Positions 7,626-16,349 of a stretch of DNA of 64,000 nucleotides are shown here, in pieces. The position numbers and the translations under genes are program-made. Position 1 is the stretch's first letter, and each line of letters starts with the position of its first letter. Source of the DNA: Polyangium jinanense (lineage in GTDB: Bacteria; Myxococcota; Polyangia; Polyangiales; Polyangiaceae); contig NZ_JAGTJJ010000054.1 of assembly GCF_028435365.1 (NCBI RefSeq), forward strand, positions 1 to 64,000. The letters are read 5' to 3'. The notes below the pieces were generated by a model, which saw nothing but the letters and a program-made list of their open reading frames with translations, did not search any database and was not told the DNA's origin.

Positions 7626-8729
7626 GTGCGGCTCCGGATTTTCGCCTGCGCGCTCGCTCTCGCCGCGCCGCTCGCCATCCCAACGCTCTTCGGCGCGGGG
7701 TGCTCCTTGCCTTCCTCCGATGTCGACGGCGGCGATCTGCACGGCGTCTTCGATCGCGACGCGGCAGCCGCCGACGCCGCCGCGACCGACGCGGGCGCCA
7801 AGAACGCAGGCCGCAAGGATGGCGGGGCCGCGCCGGTTCCCGTGATGACGGCGTCGGCCGCGGCCAAGCCCGTGACGCGCCCGCCCACCGAAGGGAGCTG
7901 CGTCGCGGTCGACGGACTGCCCGATCGCGACATCAAGCGCACGATCGGAAGGCCGCCTTGTCCCGGCGCCGAGGTCCTCGAGTGGAAGGACGCCGCAGGC
8001 GCGCCGCGTTACGCGTGCGTCATCACGCCCAAGGGCATCGAGACGCGTGCGCCCGTGCCGCTCCTCGTCTTCTTCCACGACGCCGGCGACAACCCGCGCA
8101 GCGTCGACAAGGAGACCTCGCTCCGCAAGCTCGCCGCACGCTTCGATCTGACCGGCGACCCGGCGCACGCAGGGTTCATCGTGGTCGCCCCGCAAGGCCG
8201 CGCGCTGCACGGCAACCGCGAAGGCGCGATGTTCGACATCGACTACACCGGCGAGGACAACGTCGACGTCGCCACCGCGGATCACTTCGTGTCGGTGCTC
8301 ACGACACGTGGACACGTCGACCGTCGCAGGATCTACGCCGTCGGCGCCGGGCACGGCGGGCACATGGCCGCGACGTACGCGATGATGCGCGCCGATCGCA
8401 TCGCCGCGTTCGCCACGTACGGCAGTGACGCACCGCGCGCCGCGTGGTCGTGCCCGGGTCCGCCGCCGCCGGCGTTCGTGATGTACCGCGCGTGTGATCA
8501 GATCGCGCCTTGCGCGTCCGTCGAACGATGGCTGCGGGCGCGCGACGCGATCGCGGCCGAGACCACGGGGATGCGGCTCGGCGCGGCGAACGGCGAGGAG
8601 CCGTCGTGCGCGATCGACAAGAAGTGCACGAAGATCGTCGGCACGGCGCTGCACGGGCGCTGGCCCAAGGGGCGTGAAGAGGACCTGCTCCGGTTCCTGT
8701 CGCGACACACGCTCTCCGTCGCGCCCTGA
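7626..8729 (+). CDS. Secreted alpha/beta-hydrolase-like protein lacking the nucleophile serine
   Basis: The protein has 367 residues from GTG 7626. A signal peptide (ACALALAAPLAIPTL) leads to a Cys at GAGCSLP, a weak lipobox, and then an Ala/Asp-rich linker. The fold matches the LpqC/PHB-depolymerase-type esterases: CVITPKG, VPLLVFFHDAGDNPRS, GFIVVAPQG, then YAVGAGHGGHMAATYAMM. At the nucleophile elbow the family has G-x-S-x-G-G; here it reads GAGHGG, with Gly in place of Ser. A late His is present in TALHGRWP. It is therefore likely a binding protein or dead enzyme at the envelope. The upstream open frame to 7158 is only the repeat. Confidence 0.75.
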   Translation: MRLRIFACALALAAPLAIPTLFGAGCSLPSSDVDGGDLHGVFDRDAAAADAAATDAGAKNAGRKDGGAAPVPVMTASAAAKPVTRPPTEGSCVAVDGLPDRDIKRTIGRPPCPGAEVLEWKDAAGAPRYACVITPKGIETRAPVPLLVFFHDAGDNPRSVDKETSLRKLAARFDLTGDPAHAGFIVVAPQGRALHGNREGAMFDIDYTGEDNVDVATADHFVSVLTTRGHVDRRRIYAVGAGHGGHMAATYAMMRADRIAAFATYGSDAPRAAWSCPGPPPPAFVMYRACDQIAPCASVERWLRARDAIAAETTGMRLGAANGEEPSCAIDKKCTKIVGTALHGRWPKGREEDLLRFLSRHTLSVAP

Positions 8730-8783
8730 TCCAGCGCCTCGAAGTGGTCCGGAGCGAGCCCCGGGTGGTACCCTTCGAACGCG

Positions 8784-9113
8784 ATGTCGTCACGACCGAC
8801 CCACCCTTCCGACCTCGCGCTCGAAACGCTGCTCGACGTCCTCGACGAGGCCGTGCTCGTCTTCGATGAAGCCCTCGTGTGCCGCGCCGCGGGACGCCGC
8901 GCGGCCGCGCTGCTCGGGCTCGATCCAGGATCGTGCGTGGGAGAAGGTCGCGCGCATCTGCTCGCGCGGATCACGCACGCCGCGCCCGAGCTTGCCGGTC
9001 CGCTCGCGGCGCTCGAAGCCTGTGCGCTCTCGCCCGAGCGCGTGGAGATCGACCCGCTGGAGATCACGGGGCCGCCGCCGCGATCGTTCGTGTGGACGAG
9101 CGCGCCGTCGTGA
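8784..9113 (+). CDS. PAS-like sensory fragment overlapping a GGDEF gene
   Basis: The protein has 109 residues and a PAS-like pattern (LLDVLDEAVLVFDEALVCRA, AALLGLD, RSFVWTSA). The reading frame stops at TGA 9111-9113, exactly where the GGDEF reading frame continues one base away. Either a one-base change split a PAS-GGDEF gene, or the GTGA overlap couples two proteins. The end is abrupt: the last PAS strand would continue as VKDGVVVGRIDVVRD in the next frame, which favours a frameshift. Confidence 0.65.
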   Translation: MSSRPTHPSDLALETLLDVLDEAVLVFDEALVCRAAGRRAAALLGLDPGSCVGEGRAHLLARITHAAPELAGPLAALEACALSPERVEIDPLEITGPPPRSFVWTSAPS

Positions 9114-9745
9114 AGGACGGCGTGGTGGTGGGGCGGATCGACGTGGTGCGTGATCAGAGCGCGTCCGCGGCGATGGCGCGCAAGCTCGACGAGGTGTCGC
9201 TGGTCGACACGCTGACGGGGCTCTCGAACCGGCGTCGCTTCGAGGAGGAGTGCGAGCGCGAGCATCGGCGCGCGCAACGCGTGTGGGACTCGTACGCCGT
9301 GGCGCGCGTCGACGTCGACGGCATGGGCGCAGTGAACGAAGCGCTGGGCAGGGAGAAGGGCGACGCGCTCCTGCGGCTGCTCGGCGAGGCGCTCCGCTCG
9401 TCGCGGCGTCAGTACGACGTGGTCGCGCGGTGGGGGAACGACGACTTCGTGTTGCTCTTGCCGTGCGTCGACCATGCCGCCGTGAAGAGCGTGCTCGCGC
9501 GCGCGGCGACGCACATGGTGTCCGCGGCGAAAGACGCGGGGTACGTGATCACGTTGCGCGTGGGCGTGGCCGTCTGGAGGCCGCCTTCGAGCGACAGCGC
9601 TGCGGACGTGCTCGGCCGCGCCGCGGCCGCCCTCGACGCAGCCAAGCGTCGAGAGCCCGGCGCGATCCTCGTCGATCTCGGCGGGACGAACATCAAGAGC
9701 GACCTCGAGCACGCCGCGGACGAACCTCCCGAGCGCATCGAATGA
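9110..9745 (+). CDS. Degenerate GGDEF domain protein (diguanylate cyclase-like)
   Basis: The protein has 211 residues from GTG 9110, which overlaps the previous stop as GTGA. The GGDEF fold is clear (DTLTGLSNRRRFEEE; ARVDVDGMGAVNEALGREKGD). The active-site loop reads GNDDF instead of GGDEF/GGEEF. The product-binding I-site RxxD is kept as RQYD five residues before it. The protein therefore more likely binds cyclic di-GMP than makes it. The first residues (VKDGVVVGRIDVVRD) look like the end of a PAS domain encoded by the preceding frame, so the pair may be one broken gene. Confidence 0.75.
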   Translation: MKDGVVVGRIDVVRDQSASAAMARKLDEVSLVDTLTGLSNRRRFEEECEREHRRAQRVWDSYAVARVDVDGMGAVNEALGREKGDALLRLLGEALRSSRRQYDVVARWGNDDFVLLLPCVDHAAVKSVLARAATHMVSAAKDAGYVITLRVGVAVWRPPSSDSAADVLGRAAAALDAAKRREPGAILVDLGGTNIKSDLEHAADEPPERIE

Positions 9746-9795
9746 GCCCGTAGCGCCGCGCGCCTGTGCCGCGAACTCGTGGTACGAACTGCGGC

Positions 9796-11157
9796 ATGGG
9801 TGGGGCATCGTATGACGAGCTCTTGGGAGAGCTCGAAGGGCGAGGTGTTCGGCGGGCGAAGATCGGCGGGTTCGACGTCGATGGCGTGCTTCGAGGCAAG
9901 TACGTGTCGATGGAGAAGCTGCGCTCGGCGCTCTCCGGCGGCTTCGGGTTTTGCGACGTCATCTTCGGCTGGGACATCGGCGACGTCCTCTACGACAACG
10001 CGCGCGTGACCGGCTGGCACACGGGGTATCCCGACGCGCACGCCGTGCTGGATCCCTCGACGAGGCGGCTCGTGCCGTGGGAGCCCGGCACGGTCGCGAT
10101 GCTCGCGGACTTCCGTGACGCGGAGGGCGGCGCGCATCCGGCGTGTCCACGCTCGGCGCTGAAGCGCGTCATCGCGCACGCGGAGTCGCTCGGGTATTAC
10201 CCGAAGCTCTCGGCCGAGTACGAATTCTTTCTGTTCAAAGAAACGCCGGCGTCGCTTCACGAAAAACGGTTCCAGAAGCTCGAGTCGCTCTCGCCGGGGA
10301 TGTTCGGCTACTCGTGGGTGCGCGAGGGCCAGCACAAGGATCTGATGGCCGCGATCTTCGACGGCATGCGCGCCTTCGACATCGAGCTCGAAGGGCTGCA
10401 CACGGAGACGGGGCCGGGCGTGTACGAGGCCGCGATCCGGTACGACGACGCCCTGCGCGCGGCGGACAAGGCGGCGCTCTTCAAGGCCGCGATGAAGCAG
10501 CTCGCCTACGAGCACGGGCTCAGCGTGACGTTCATGGCGAAGTGGAACGCGAAGCTGCCGGGCTCGTCCGGGCACCTGCACCAGAGCCTCTGGAAGGACG
10601 GGGAGAACGTGTTCCAGGGGCCGCCGTCGGAGGGCGGGATCTCGCGGCAGATGCGCCACTACATCGGCGGGCAGCTCGCGTGCATGCGCGAGATGACGGC
10701 GCTCGTGTCGCCGACAGTGAACTCGTACAAGCGGTACGTGCCCGGCGTGTGGGCGCCGCTCACGGCGACGTGGGGCTTCGAGAACCGCACGGCAGCGCTA
10801 CGGATCGTGGGCGCGGGGACGAAGTCCGCGCGGGTCGAGGTGCGGCAAGGGGCGGCCGACATCAACCCGTACATCGCGATGGCCGCGACGCTCGGCGCCG
10901 GGATCTACGGCATCGAGAACGCGATCGATCCAGGCGCGCCGATCACGGGCGACGCGGGCGAAGGCGGCGAGGGGCGCGAGCGTCTGCCACGCACGCTGAC
11001 CGAGGCGACGGCGCTGCTCGCGGAGAGCCAGCGCATGCGGAAGATCCTCGGCGAGGGGTTCGTCGATCACTACGTGCGCACCCGGCAGTGGGAGGTGCGC
11101 CAGTACGAGCGCGCGGTCACGGACTGGGAGCTCGCGCGGTATTTCGAGGCGATCTGA
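9796..11157 (+). CDS. Glutamine synthetase-like (gamma-glutamylamide synthetase) protein
   Basis: The protein has 453 residues from ATG 9796; a GTG at 9766 is possible. It has the glutamine-synthetase catalytic fold: metal ligands in SAEYEFFLF and LHTETGPGVYEAAI, the His pair in GSSGHLHQSLW, NSYKRYVPG, and the Arg-rich ENRTAALRI and RVEVRQGAADINPY. The N-terminal beta-grasp part has DVDGVLRGKYV, as in GlnA3/PuuA-type members rather than housekeeping GlnA, and the adenylylation Tyr region is absent. It is followed 20 bp later by an Fe-dependent alcohol dehydrogenase, which suggests breakdown of an amine or amino alcohol through a gamma-glutamylated form. The substrate is not known. Confidence 0.88.
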   Translation: MGGASYDELLGELEGRGVRRAKIGGFDVDGVLRGKYVSMEKLRSALSGGFGFCDVIFGWDIGDVLYDNARVTGWHTGYPDAHAVLDPSTRRLVPWEPGTVAMLADFRDAEGGAHPACPRSALKRVIAHAESLGYYPKLSAEYEFFLFKETPASLHEKRFQKLESLSPGMFGYSWVREGQHKDLMAAIFDGMRAFDIELEGLHTETGPGVYEAAIRYDDALRAADKAALFKAAMKQLAYEHGLSVTFMAKWNAKLPGSSGHLHQSLWKDGENVFQGPPSEGGISRQMRHYIGGQLACMREMTALVSPTVNSYKRYVPGVWAPLTATWGFENRTAALRIVGAGTKSARVEVRQGAADINPYIAMAATLGAGIYGIENAIDPGAPITGDAGEGGEGRERLPRTLTEATALLAESQRMRKILGEGFVDHYVRTRQWEVRQYERAVTDWELARYFEAI

Positions 11158-11177
11158 GACGGTGGAGGGGGACACGC

Positions 11178-12320
11178 ATGGGACATCTGTCGATCTGGAG
11201 CTTCCCGACGCGCATCGTGTTCGGGGCAGGGGCCGCGAAGCAGACGGGCGCCGAGGCCGCACGGCTCGGCAGCAAGCACGCGCTCGTCGTGACGGACAAA
11301 GGCGTCATGGGGGCGGGGCTCTTCGCGCCGATCGAAGCGTCGCTGCGCGAGGCGGGGATCACGTGGACGATCTTCGATGGCGTGCTCGGCAACCCCATCG
11401 AGGCGAACGTGCACGACGGCGTGCGCGCGTTCCAGGAGTCGGGCGCGGACCTCGTGATCGCGATCGGCGGTGGCTCGCCACTCGACGTGGGCAAGCTCGT
11501 GCGCCTCGGCATCCACCACCACCGGCCGCTCGCCGAGTACGACGACGCGATCGGCGGCGATCGGTACATCACGGCGAACGTGCCGCCCATGCTCGCGCTG
11601 CCGACCACGGCGGGCACGGGCAGCGAGGTCGGGCGATCTGGCGTGGTGACGCTCGACGTGAATCATCGGAAGACCGTCATCTTCTCGCCGCACCTGCTCG
11701 CGAACGCGGCGATCCTCGATCCCGAGCTCACGCGCTCGATGCCGGCGTTCCTCACGGCGGCGACGGGCATGGACGCGCTCACGCACTGCCTCGAAGCGTA
11801 CGTGGCGAAGGGTGATCACCCGATGGCGGACGGCATCGCGCTCGAAGGGATCCGGCACGTCGGGCGCTACCTCGAGCGGGCCGTGAAACACGGCGTCGAC
11901 CTCGAGGCGCGCGGCGGGATGATGAAGGCGGCGATGATGGGCGCGGTCGCGTTCCAGAAGGGGCTCGGCGCGTGCCACTCGCTCGCGCATCCGCTGTCGA
12001 GCGAACACGGGACGCACCACGGCCTGGCGAACGCGCTCTGCCTGCCGGCGGTGTGTGCGTTCAACGCCGAGGTCGCGGGGGCGCGCCTTGCGGAGGTCTC
12101 GGCCCTGCTCGGCGGCGAGGCGAGCCCGGCCGGCTGCGTCGAGGCCGTGCGCCGGCTGCGCGAGCGGATCGGGCTTCCGGGGACGCTCACGCAGGCGGGC
12201 GTGCCGCGCGGGAACCTCGATCGACTCGCCGACCTCGCCTTCCAGGACGCCTGCCATCAGTCGAACCCGCGGCCCTGCACCCGGGACGACCTCCGCGCGC
12301 TCTACGAGGCGTGTTTCTGA
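11178..12320 (+). CDS. Iron-containing (group III) alcohol dehydrogenase
   Basis: The protein has 380 residues, as expected for the family. The NAD(P) site is AIGGGSPLDVGKL, followed by the conserved PTTAGTGSEV. Metal ligands lie in AILDPEL, GMDALTHCLEAY, CHSLAHPLSSEHG and THHGLANAL. It oxidises an alcohol to, or reduces it from, an aldehyde. ATG 11178 follows a GGTGGAGGGG ribosome binding site, and the longer open frame back to 10143 lies inside the preceding gene. It is the second gene of an operon with the glutamine synthetase-like gene. Confidence 0.9.
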   Translation: MGHLSIWSFPTRIVFGAGAAKQTGAEAARLGSKHALVVTDKGVMGAGLFAPIEASLREAGITWTIFDGVLGNPIEANVHDGVRAFQESGADLVIAIGGGSPLDVGKLVRLGIHHHRPLAEYDDAIGGDRYITANVPPMLALPTTAGTGSEVGRSGVVTLDVNHRKTVIFSPHLLANAAILDPELTRSMPAFLTAATGMDALTHCLEAYVAKGDHPMADGIALEGIRHVGRYLERAVKHGVDLEARGGMMKAAMMGAVAFQKGLGACHSLAHPLSSEHGTHHGLANALCLPAVCAFNAEVAGARLAEVSALLGGEASPAGCVEAVRRLRERIGLPGTLTQAGVPRGNLDRLADLAFQDACHQSNPRPCTRDDLRALYEACF

Positions 12321-12574
12321 GCCTTTGCCCCGTGCCCCTCAGGCAGGACGCGAGGGATGTTCCGCTTGCCGCGTTCCTCGCGTCCCACCTCGACTCCGCA
12401 GCACAAGCTCCTGAAATCGTTCCTTGAATCGCCGACGTGACGTCCGCGCGGCTCGAACCTCGCCGTGCGCTGTCACGGCGCCCAGGTGGAGGTGTCCTGC
12501 CTCTCCATTCGCCAGGGTTTGCGCGCCTTGCGTACTCTGGCGATTCTTTCCGGAATGCGTTAGGAGTCGGGTCG

Positions 12575-13195
12575 ATGGTAGCCACGGCCCCGGATCGCGT
12601 CGGATCGTCGAAGCCTGCCACCTGCCGGATGTTCGAAACCCCGCTCATCGAGCGGTTTTCCCGCATCCACCCCGCGACGCCGTTCGTGTTCTGGGTCCCG
12701 ATCTACGGCTACCTCGCGTTCCGTGCTTACGAGAACGGCGTCGGGCTCGGCACCGGTTTGGGGCTCGGCTTCCTCGGTCTGTTCCTGTGGACGCTCGCCG
12801 AGTACGTGCTGCACCGCTGGGTCTTCCACTACGTGGGGCCGCGGCTCTGGCAGCGCCGGGTGCATTTCGTCCTGCACGGCGTCCACCACGACTTCCCCCA
12901 GGACGCCGATCGCCTCGTGTTTCCGCTCGGGGCGAGCATCCCGCTCGGCGTGGTGTTCTACCTGCTGTTCCGCGCGATCGTCGGCCCGGTGCTCGTGGAT
13001 CCGCTCTTCGCAGGCTTCGGGCTCGGCTACCTCGCGTACGACGGGACGCACTACGCGATCCACCACTTCCGGATGAGCTCGCGCTGGGGCAAGTGGATCA
13101 AGCGCCACCACATGATCCACCACCACACCGGCACCCCCGCGCGCTGGGGCGTGTCCTCGCCGCTCTGGGACTACGTGTTCCGGACGATGAACTGA
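12575..13195 (+). CDS. Fatty acid hydroxylase / sterol desaturase superfamily membrane enzyme
   Basis: The protein has 206 residues. The histidine boxes of this di-iron family are all present: HRWVFH, HGVHHDFP, HYAIHH and RHHMIHHH. Hydrophobic stretches at about 30-80 and 125-165 would place it in the membrane with the boxes on the cytosolic side. The length and boxes fit the fatty-acid 2-hydroxylase (FA2H-like) or carotenoid hydroxylase groups. The ATG at 12575 follows TTAGGAG at good spacing, so the longer frame from 12437 is rejected. The 254-bp gap before it shows no other gene. Confidence 0.88.
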   Translation: MVATAPDRVGSSKPATCRMFETPLIERFSRIHPATPFVFWVPIYGYLAFRAYENGVGLGTGLGLGFLGLFLWTLAEYVLHRWVFHYVGPRLWQRRVHFVLHGVHHDFPQDADRLVFPLGASIPLGVVFYLLFRAIVGPVLVDPLFAGFGLGYLAYDGTHYAIHHFRMSSRWGKWIKRHHMIHHHTGTPARWGVSSPLWDYVFRTMN

Positions 13196-13239
13196 TCGTC
13201 GCGCCGCCGGCTGGAACGGGCCCTGCTGGAAGGCCCGTC

Positions 13240-13596
13240 ATGAGCCGGAGAGGTGGGCGAAGTGTGCGCGCCAATCTGGGCGTGCGTGAAGAACGGACGG
13301 TTCATCGGCCGGAAGGAGAGCTCGATCCAATCGAGGGGCTCATCTACCGGGCGCGGAAGCTACGTCGGCGCGGCGATACGCGGGGCGCGATCGTGCTGCT
13401 CCGGCAAGCGTGCTCGCAGGACGAGTGGCGCGCGCGGACGTTCACGCTGCTCGGAGCGCTGCTATCGGAGGTAGGACGCCACGACGAGGCAGCGGTGGCG
13501 CTGGCACACGCGCGCTGGCTGAGGCAGAGGGCCGGCGAAGGGCCGCGCGCAGAGGTGACGGCGCGGCTGCTCGAGGCAGAGCTGCGGTCCTGTTAG
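13240..13596 (+). CDS. Small TPR-like protein
   Basis: The protein has 118 residues. The middle (IEGLIYRARKLRRRGDTRGA, ARTFTLLGALLSEVGRHDEA, AVALAHARWL) reads as two tetratricopeptide-like helix pairs, and a basic N-terminus precedes them. A GGAAGG ribosome binding site stands before the ATG. It overlaps the end of the convergent small gene by 4 bp. The partner is unknown. Confidence 0.65.
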   Translation: MSRRGGRSVRANLGVREERTVHRPEGELDPIEGLIYRARKLRRRGDTRGAIVLLRQACSQDEWRARTFTLLGALLSEVGRHDEAAVALAHARWLRQRAGEGPRAEVTARLLEAELRSC

Positions 13597-13838
13597 GACG
13601 CAACGCGGATGGGGCGCAGGGCGCCGACGTGGAAGGTGCGCAGGGTGTTGCGGCCGCAGAAGGGGCAGGCCCACCCGATGTCGAAGCGCTCGCCCGAGGC
13701 CCCGATGCTATGGGCCGGCGCGACCTCCCGCGCTCGCCCGCGCGACGCCGTCCCGGCAACGACGTGACGTTTCTCGTCGAGCGTCGCAGACAGGATCGCC
13801 TGGCACTCGCATCGGCTCTGCACGCTGAACTGGCTCAT
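13593..13838 (-). CDS. Small zinc-ribbon-like protein
   Basis: The protein has 81 residues. An N-terminal CEC and a late CPFCGRNTLR give a two-knuckle zinc-ribbon pattern; the rest is basic. GGGAG stands 5 bp before the ATG at 13838. It is convergent with, and 4 bp overlapping, the TPR-like gene. I do not recognise a specific family. Confidence 0.6.
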   Translation of the reverse strand: MSQFSVQSRCECQAILSATLDEKRHVVAGTASRGRAREVAPAHSIGASGERFDIGWACPFCGRNTLRTFHVGALRPIRVAS

Positions 13839-13989
13839 GGATCTCCCGCATGGGCGAGCCGTCCCGGACATCTGGGACCTCGACTCGGCCGCTGATTTCG
13901 CTCGCGGCGCTTATAAAGCGTGGAGTGATCAGGCTCAAGAGGGATACGCTCGGCCCTGAAGTCGATCGCTTCTCGGGAGGGTCGGGAAT

Positions 13990-14496
13990 ATGCGGGCACG
14001 TGGGGGGTTCCGAGCGACGATGATCGAAACACGAACGGACGCCGAGGCGCGGAGCCGTCGGATCCTGGTGGCACGAGATCCACGCCTGTCGACGTGTGAT
14101 GCGCTCGTCCAGGGGCTCGAGCCGCTGATCGAGGGAGTCGAGCTGGTCGAGGCATACTCCGTGGAGGCAGCGCGGTCGTGGGCGAAGGGCAAACCCTTCG
14201 ATCTCTGCCTCGTTTGTCTAGATCTTCCGCCCGCGCCGCGCGGCGCAGCCAAGCTCGCAAAGGAGCTCTGCGCACGGGGGCAGCGGGTCGTGCTGATCAC
14301 GCGGAGCCTGCGGTGGCTGCCCGCGGAGGACCTGGAGCTGCGCGCGCTGCCGTGGATCGTGCCCGAAGCAGATCCGACGAGCGTGCTCCCGTTCCTCCAG
14401 AAGGACGCGCCACCAGTCGCCTCGCAGCCGCGCGCACGCGCGAAGACGCTGCCGCCCATGACGTCGCGCGAGCGGCCCGCGGCGAACGAGAGCTAG
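13990..14496 (+). CDS. Stand-alone receiver-like protein
   Basis: The protein has 168 residues. Residues about 22-135 follow the receiver pattern: RRILVARDP where ILVVDD is usual, FDLCLVCLDLPPAPR with an Asp at the phosphorylation position, and RVVLITRSL with a Thr switch. The acidic pair is reduced to one Asp, and the conserved Lys near PWIVPEAD is missing. There is no output domain; the tail is Pro/Arg-rich. GGGAGGG precedes ATG 13990. It may be an unusual single-domain regulator. No kinase is adjacent. Confidence 0.6.
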   Translation: MRARGGFRATMIETRTDAEARSRRILVARDPRLSTCDALVQGLEPLIEGVELVEAYSVEAARSWAKGKPFDLCLVCLDLPPAPRGAAKLAKELCARGQRVVLITRSLRWLPAEDLELRALPWIVPEADPTSVLPFLQKDAPPVASQPRARAKTLPPMTSRERPAANES

Positions 14497-14511
14497 CGTC
14501 TGTTCTTGGGG

Positions 14512-14842
14512 CCGCCGCGCCGGGGCGCTGCCCCGGACCCCGCGGGGGCTGTTCGCCCCTCGACCCGAACCAGGGCAAGCCCTGGACTCGTGGTGGAAGA
14601 ACTGCGCGATGCGCAGTTCTTCCAACGGGCCCGTTGGAAGACCAGGGACAACGTTGCCGGTTGAAAGGGCAGAGCGGCGGTCTTGGTTGGCGGGCCGCTT
14701 GCCGGTCTTGCCTCGGCCTGTTCGATGAACTGCGCATCGCGCAGTTCATCGACCCCGGGTCCAGCCCCTGGCTGGTCCGGGTCCAGGGGCGGACAGCCCC
14801 TGGTGGGGCCTGGGGCAACGCCCCAGCTCAACGCCTCACGAT
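14512..14842. repeat. Modular palindrome array (copy 3)
   Basis: It lies between the convergent receiver-like and lipoprotein genes and holds no gene. Hairpins include GGGGCgctGCCCC, CCAGGGcaaGCCCTGG, TGGAAGAACTGCGC/GCGCAGTTCTTCCA, the 31-bp palindrome at 14722-14752, CCAGGGGC/GCCCCTGG and GGGGCaacGCCCC. The arms of the third hairpin differ from those of the matching module in the other copies, yet pair perfectly. Confidence 0.88.
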
Positions 14843-14849
14843 GAGACGA

Positions 14850-16190
14850 CTAGTCGCCGCCGACGGGCAGAAGCTCGATCGATTGGATCGTGGCCGAGCC
14901 TGGTCCTTCGAGACCGATCACGAGCTCGGTGTCTTCCTTCCCGTTCAGATCGAGAGAGCGTCCACCTTCGAGGGAGAGGGTGCGGATGCGCGCGCGTTCG
15001 CCTGCGGGCGTCTTGAGTGCGAGGTAGAGGTGGCCCTTGGGTTGGCCGAGGATGAGTTTGTCACCGTCGCCTGACTCGCAGAGGAAGGATGCCTTGCCGG
15101 CGAGTGGCTTCGTCTTGCTGAGGGTGCAGTTCGACGCGAGGTTTGCCTCGTTTGCGGACTCGGCGCGGGCTGCGGCGATCACGGCGTTTTGACGCACGAG
15201 CTCCACGTCGTCGAACTCGACGTTGCCGGCGCCGCGCGCGCTGATGCCCACGTAAAACCCGCTCGACCCGGGCGTGGCTGTGAGCGTCGTGCTCTCTGTC
15301 CCGGTGCCTGCGGCGACGCGGAAGACGATCGTGCTCTCCACCGCGTCGGGATCCTCGAGCGAACGCATGGCGACGTGGAGCTCGCTCGCCTGCGCTGCGC
15401 GGTACTTGAAGCGGATGGTGAGGTCCTCGCCGGGTGCGATGATCGGAGGCGCTGACGGCGTGTACGAGCCGAAGATGCGCACGCGCATGCGACCGCCTGT
15501 GCCGCGAAGCTCCTCGGCCGCGGCGCGGAGTGCGTCGTGCGTGCCTGCGGTCGTCGAGGTGATCGTGACGTTGCCGCCGGACGGCGCGAAGGTGAGACCC
15601 GCGCCCTCGATCCGCGCGAGTGCCTCGCCACGCACGGTCTTCTTGCCGGGTTTGCCCACGGTAGGCGCGGCGCCGTCGGGGCTCGGGATCGCGATCGTCC
15701 CGTCGAGCTTCACGGCGATCTTCGTGACGCCTTCGCGGAAGCGAGCGACGTCATCCGCGTTCAGGAACTTGCGCGCGTCCCAGAGATCGATGAGCTCCTT
15801 CATGAGGCCCGCGAGGCGTTGATCCTCGGCGGCGTGCTCGGCGGGTTTCGTTTTGCACGTGTTGTACGATTCGCAGAGCGCGACGCGGCGCTCTTTGAGC
15901 TTGGCGGCGAGATCGGCGGCGGCGCGGATTGCCTCGATGCGTGGTTCGGCGCCGCGGCTTGCGCCTGCGAGCTTGAGGGAGCTCGAGACGTCGAAGGAGC
16001 CGAAGTCGTCGGCGATCTCGGCGCAGCTCTCCCGAGGGATGGTGCCGATCGGATCCGGGCACTCGATCTCAGGACTCTGCGCGGGTGCGCCACCGGCGTT
16101 CGTCTGAGGGCCGCCGCAGCTCGCGGTTGCGAGGGCGAGGGCGGGGACGAACAGCGCTGCCGCGAGGAAACGGGGACGAGCGGGAAGCAC
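14850..16190 (-). CDS. Lipoprotein of unknown function
   Basis: The protein has about 446 residues from GTG 16190. A signal sequence (FLAAALFVPALALATASC) ends in a Cys followed by GGPQ, a plausible though not ideal lipobox. The mature part has Cys pairs (CPDPIG, SCAEI, CESYNTCKTK) and a C-terminal half predicted to be beta-rich (GGNVTITSTTAGTHD, GAGNVEFDDVELVRQNA, TELVIGLEGPG), which resembles a carbohydrate-binding or jelly-roll module. No enzyme motif is seen. The start is uncertain; an ORF runs to 16313. It diverges from the tRNA gene. Confidence 0.7.
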   Translation of the reverse strand: MLPARPRFLAAALFVPALALATASCGGPQTNAGGAPAQSPEIECPDPIGTIPRESCAEIADDFGSFDVSSSLKLAGASRGAEPRIEAIRAAADLAAKLKERRVALCESYNTCKTKPAEHAAEDQRLAGLMKELIDLWDARKFLNADDVARFREGVTKIAVKLDGTIAIPSPDGAAPTVGKPGKKTVRGEALARIEGAGLTFAPSGGNVTITSTTAGTHDALRAAAEELRGTGGRMRVRIFGSYTPSAPPIIAPGEDLTIRFKYRAAQASELHVAMRSLEDPDAVESTIVFRVAAGTGTESTTLTATPGSSGFYVGISARGAGNVEFDDVELVRQNAVIAAARAESANEANLASNCTLSKTKPLAGKASFLCESGDGDKLILGQPKGHLYLALKTPAGERARIRTLSLEGGRSLDLNGKEDTELVIGLEGPGSATIQSIELLPVGGD

Positions 16191-16306
16191 GGAGAGCGAA
16201 GGTAATACAGGTCGGAACGGCGAGGGGAATCCGGGCGCGTCGGATCGAGGAGGGCTTGGACGTCCCGCCGTCGGCCGGGGCGGAAACGTCACGAGCGCAC
16301 AGGGTC

Positions 16307-16335
16307 TTGCCAAGCTCCGCGGAATTGGCTAGACA
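16307..16335 (+). promoter_or_regulatory. Sigma-70-type promoter of tRNA-Gly
   Basis: The -35 TTGCCA (16307-16312) and -10 TAGACA (16330-16335) are separated by 17 bp. The tRNA begins 14 bp after the -10. Confidence 0.7.
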
Positions 16336-16349
16336 TGCGTTCGCAGTTC

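Noticed and set aside
10143..11177. Longer N-terminus for the Fe-alcohol dehydrogenase
   Set aside because: The region is the glutamine synthetase-like gene in another frame; the good ribosome binding site is at 11178.
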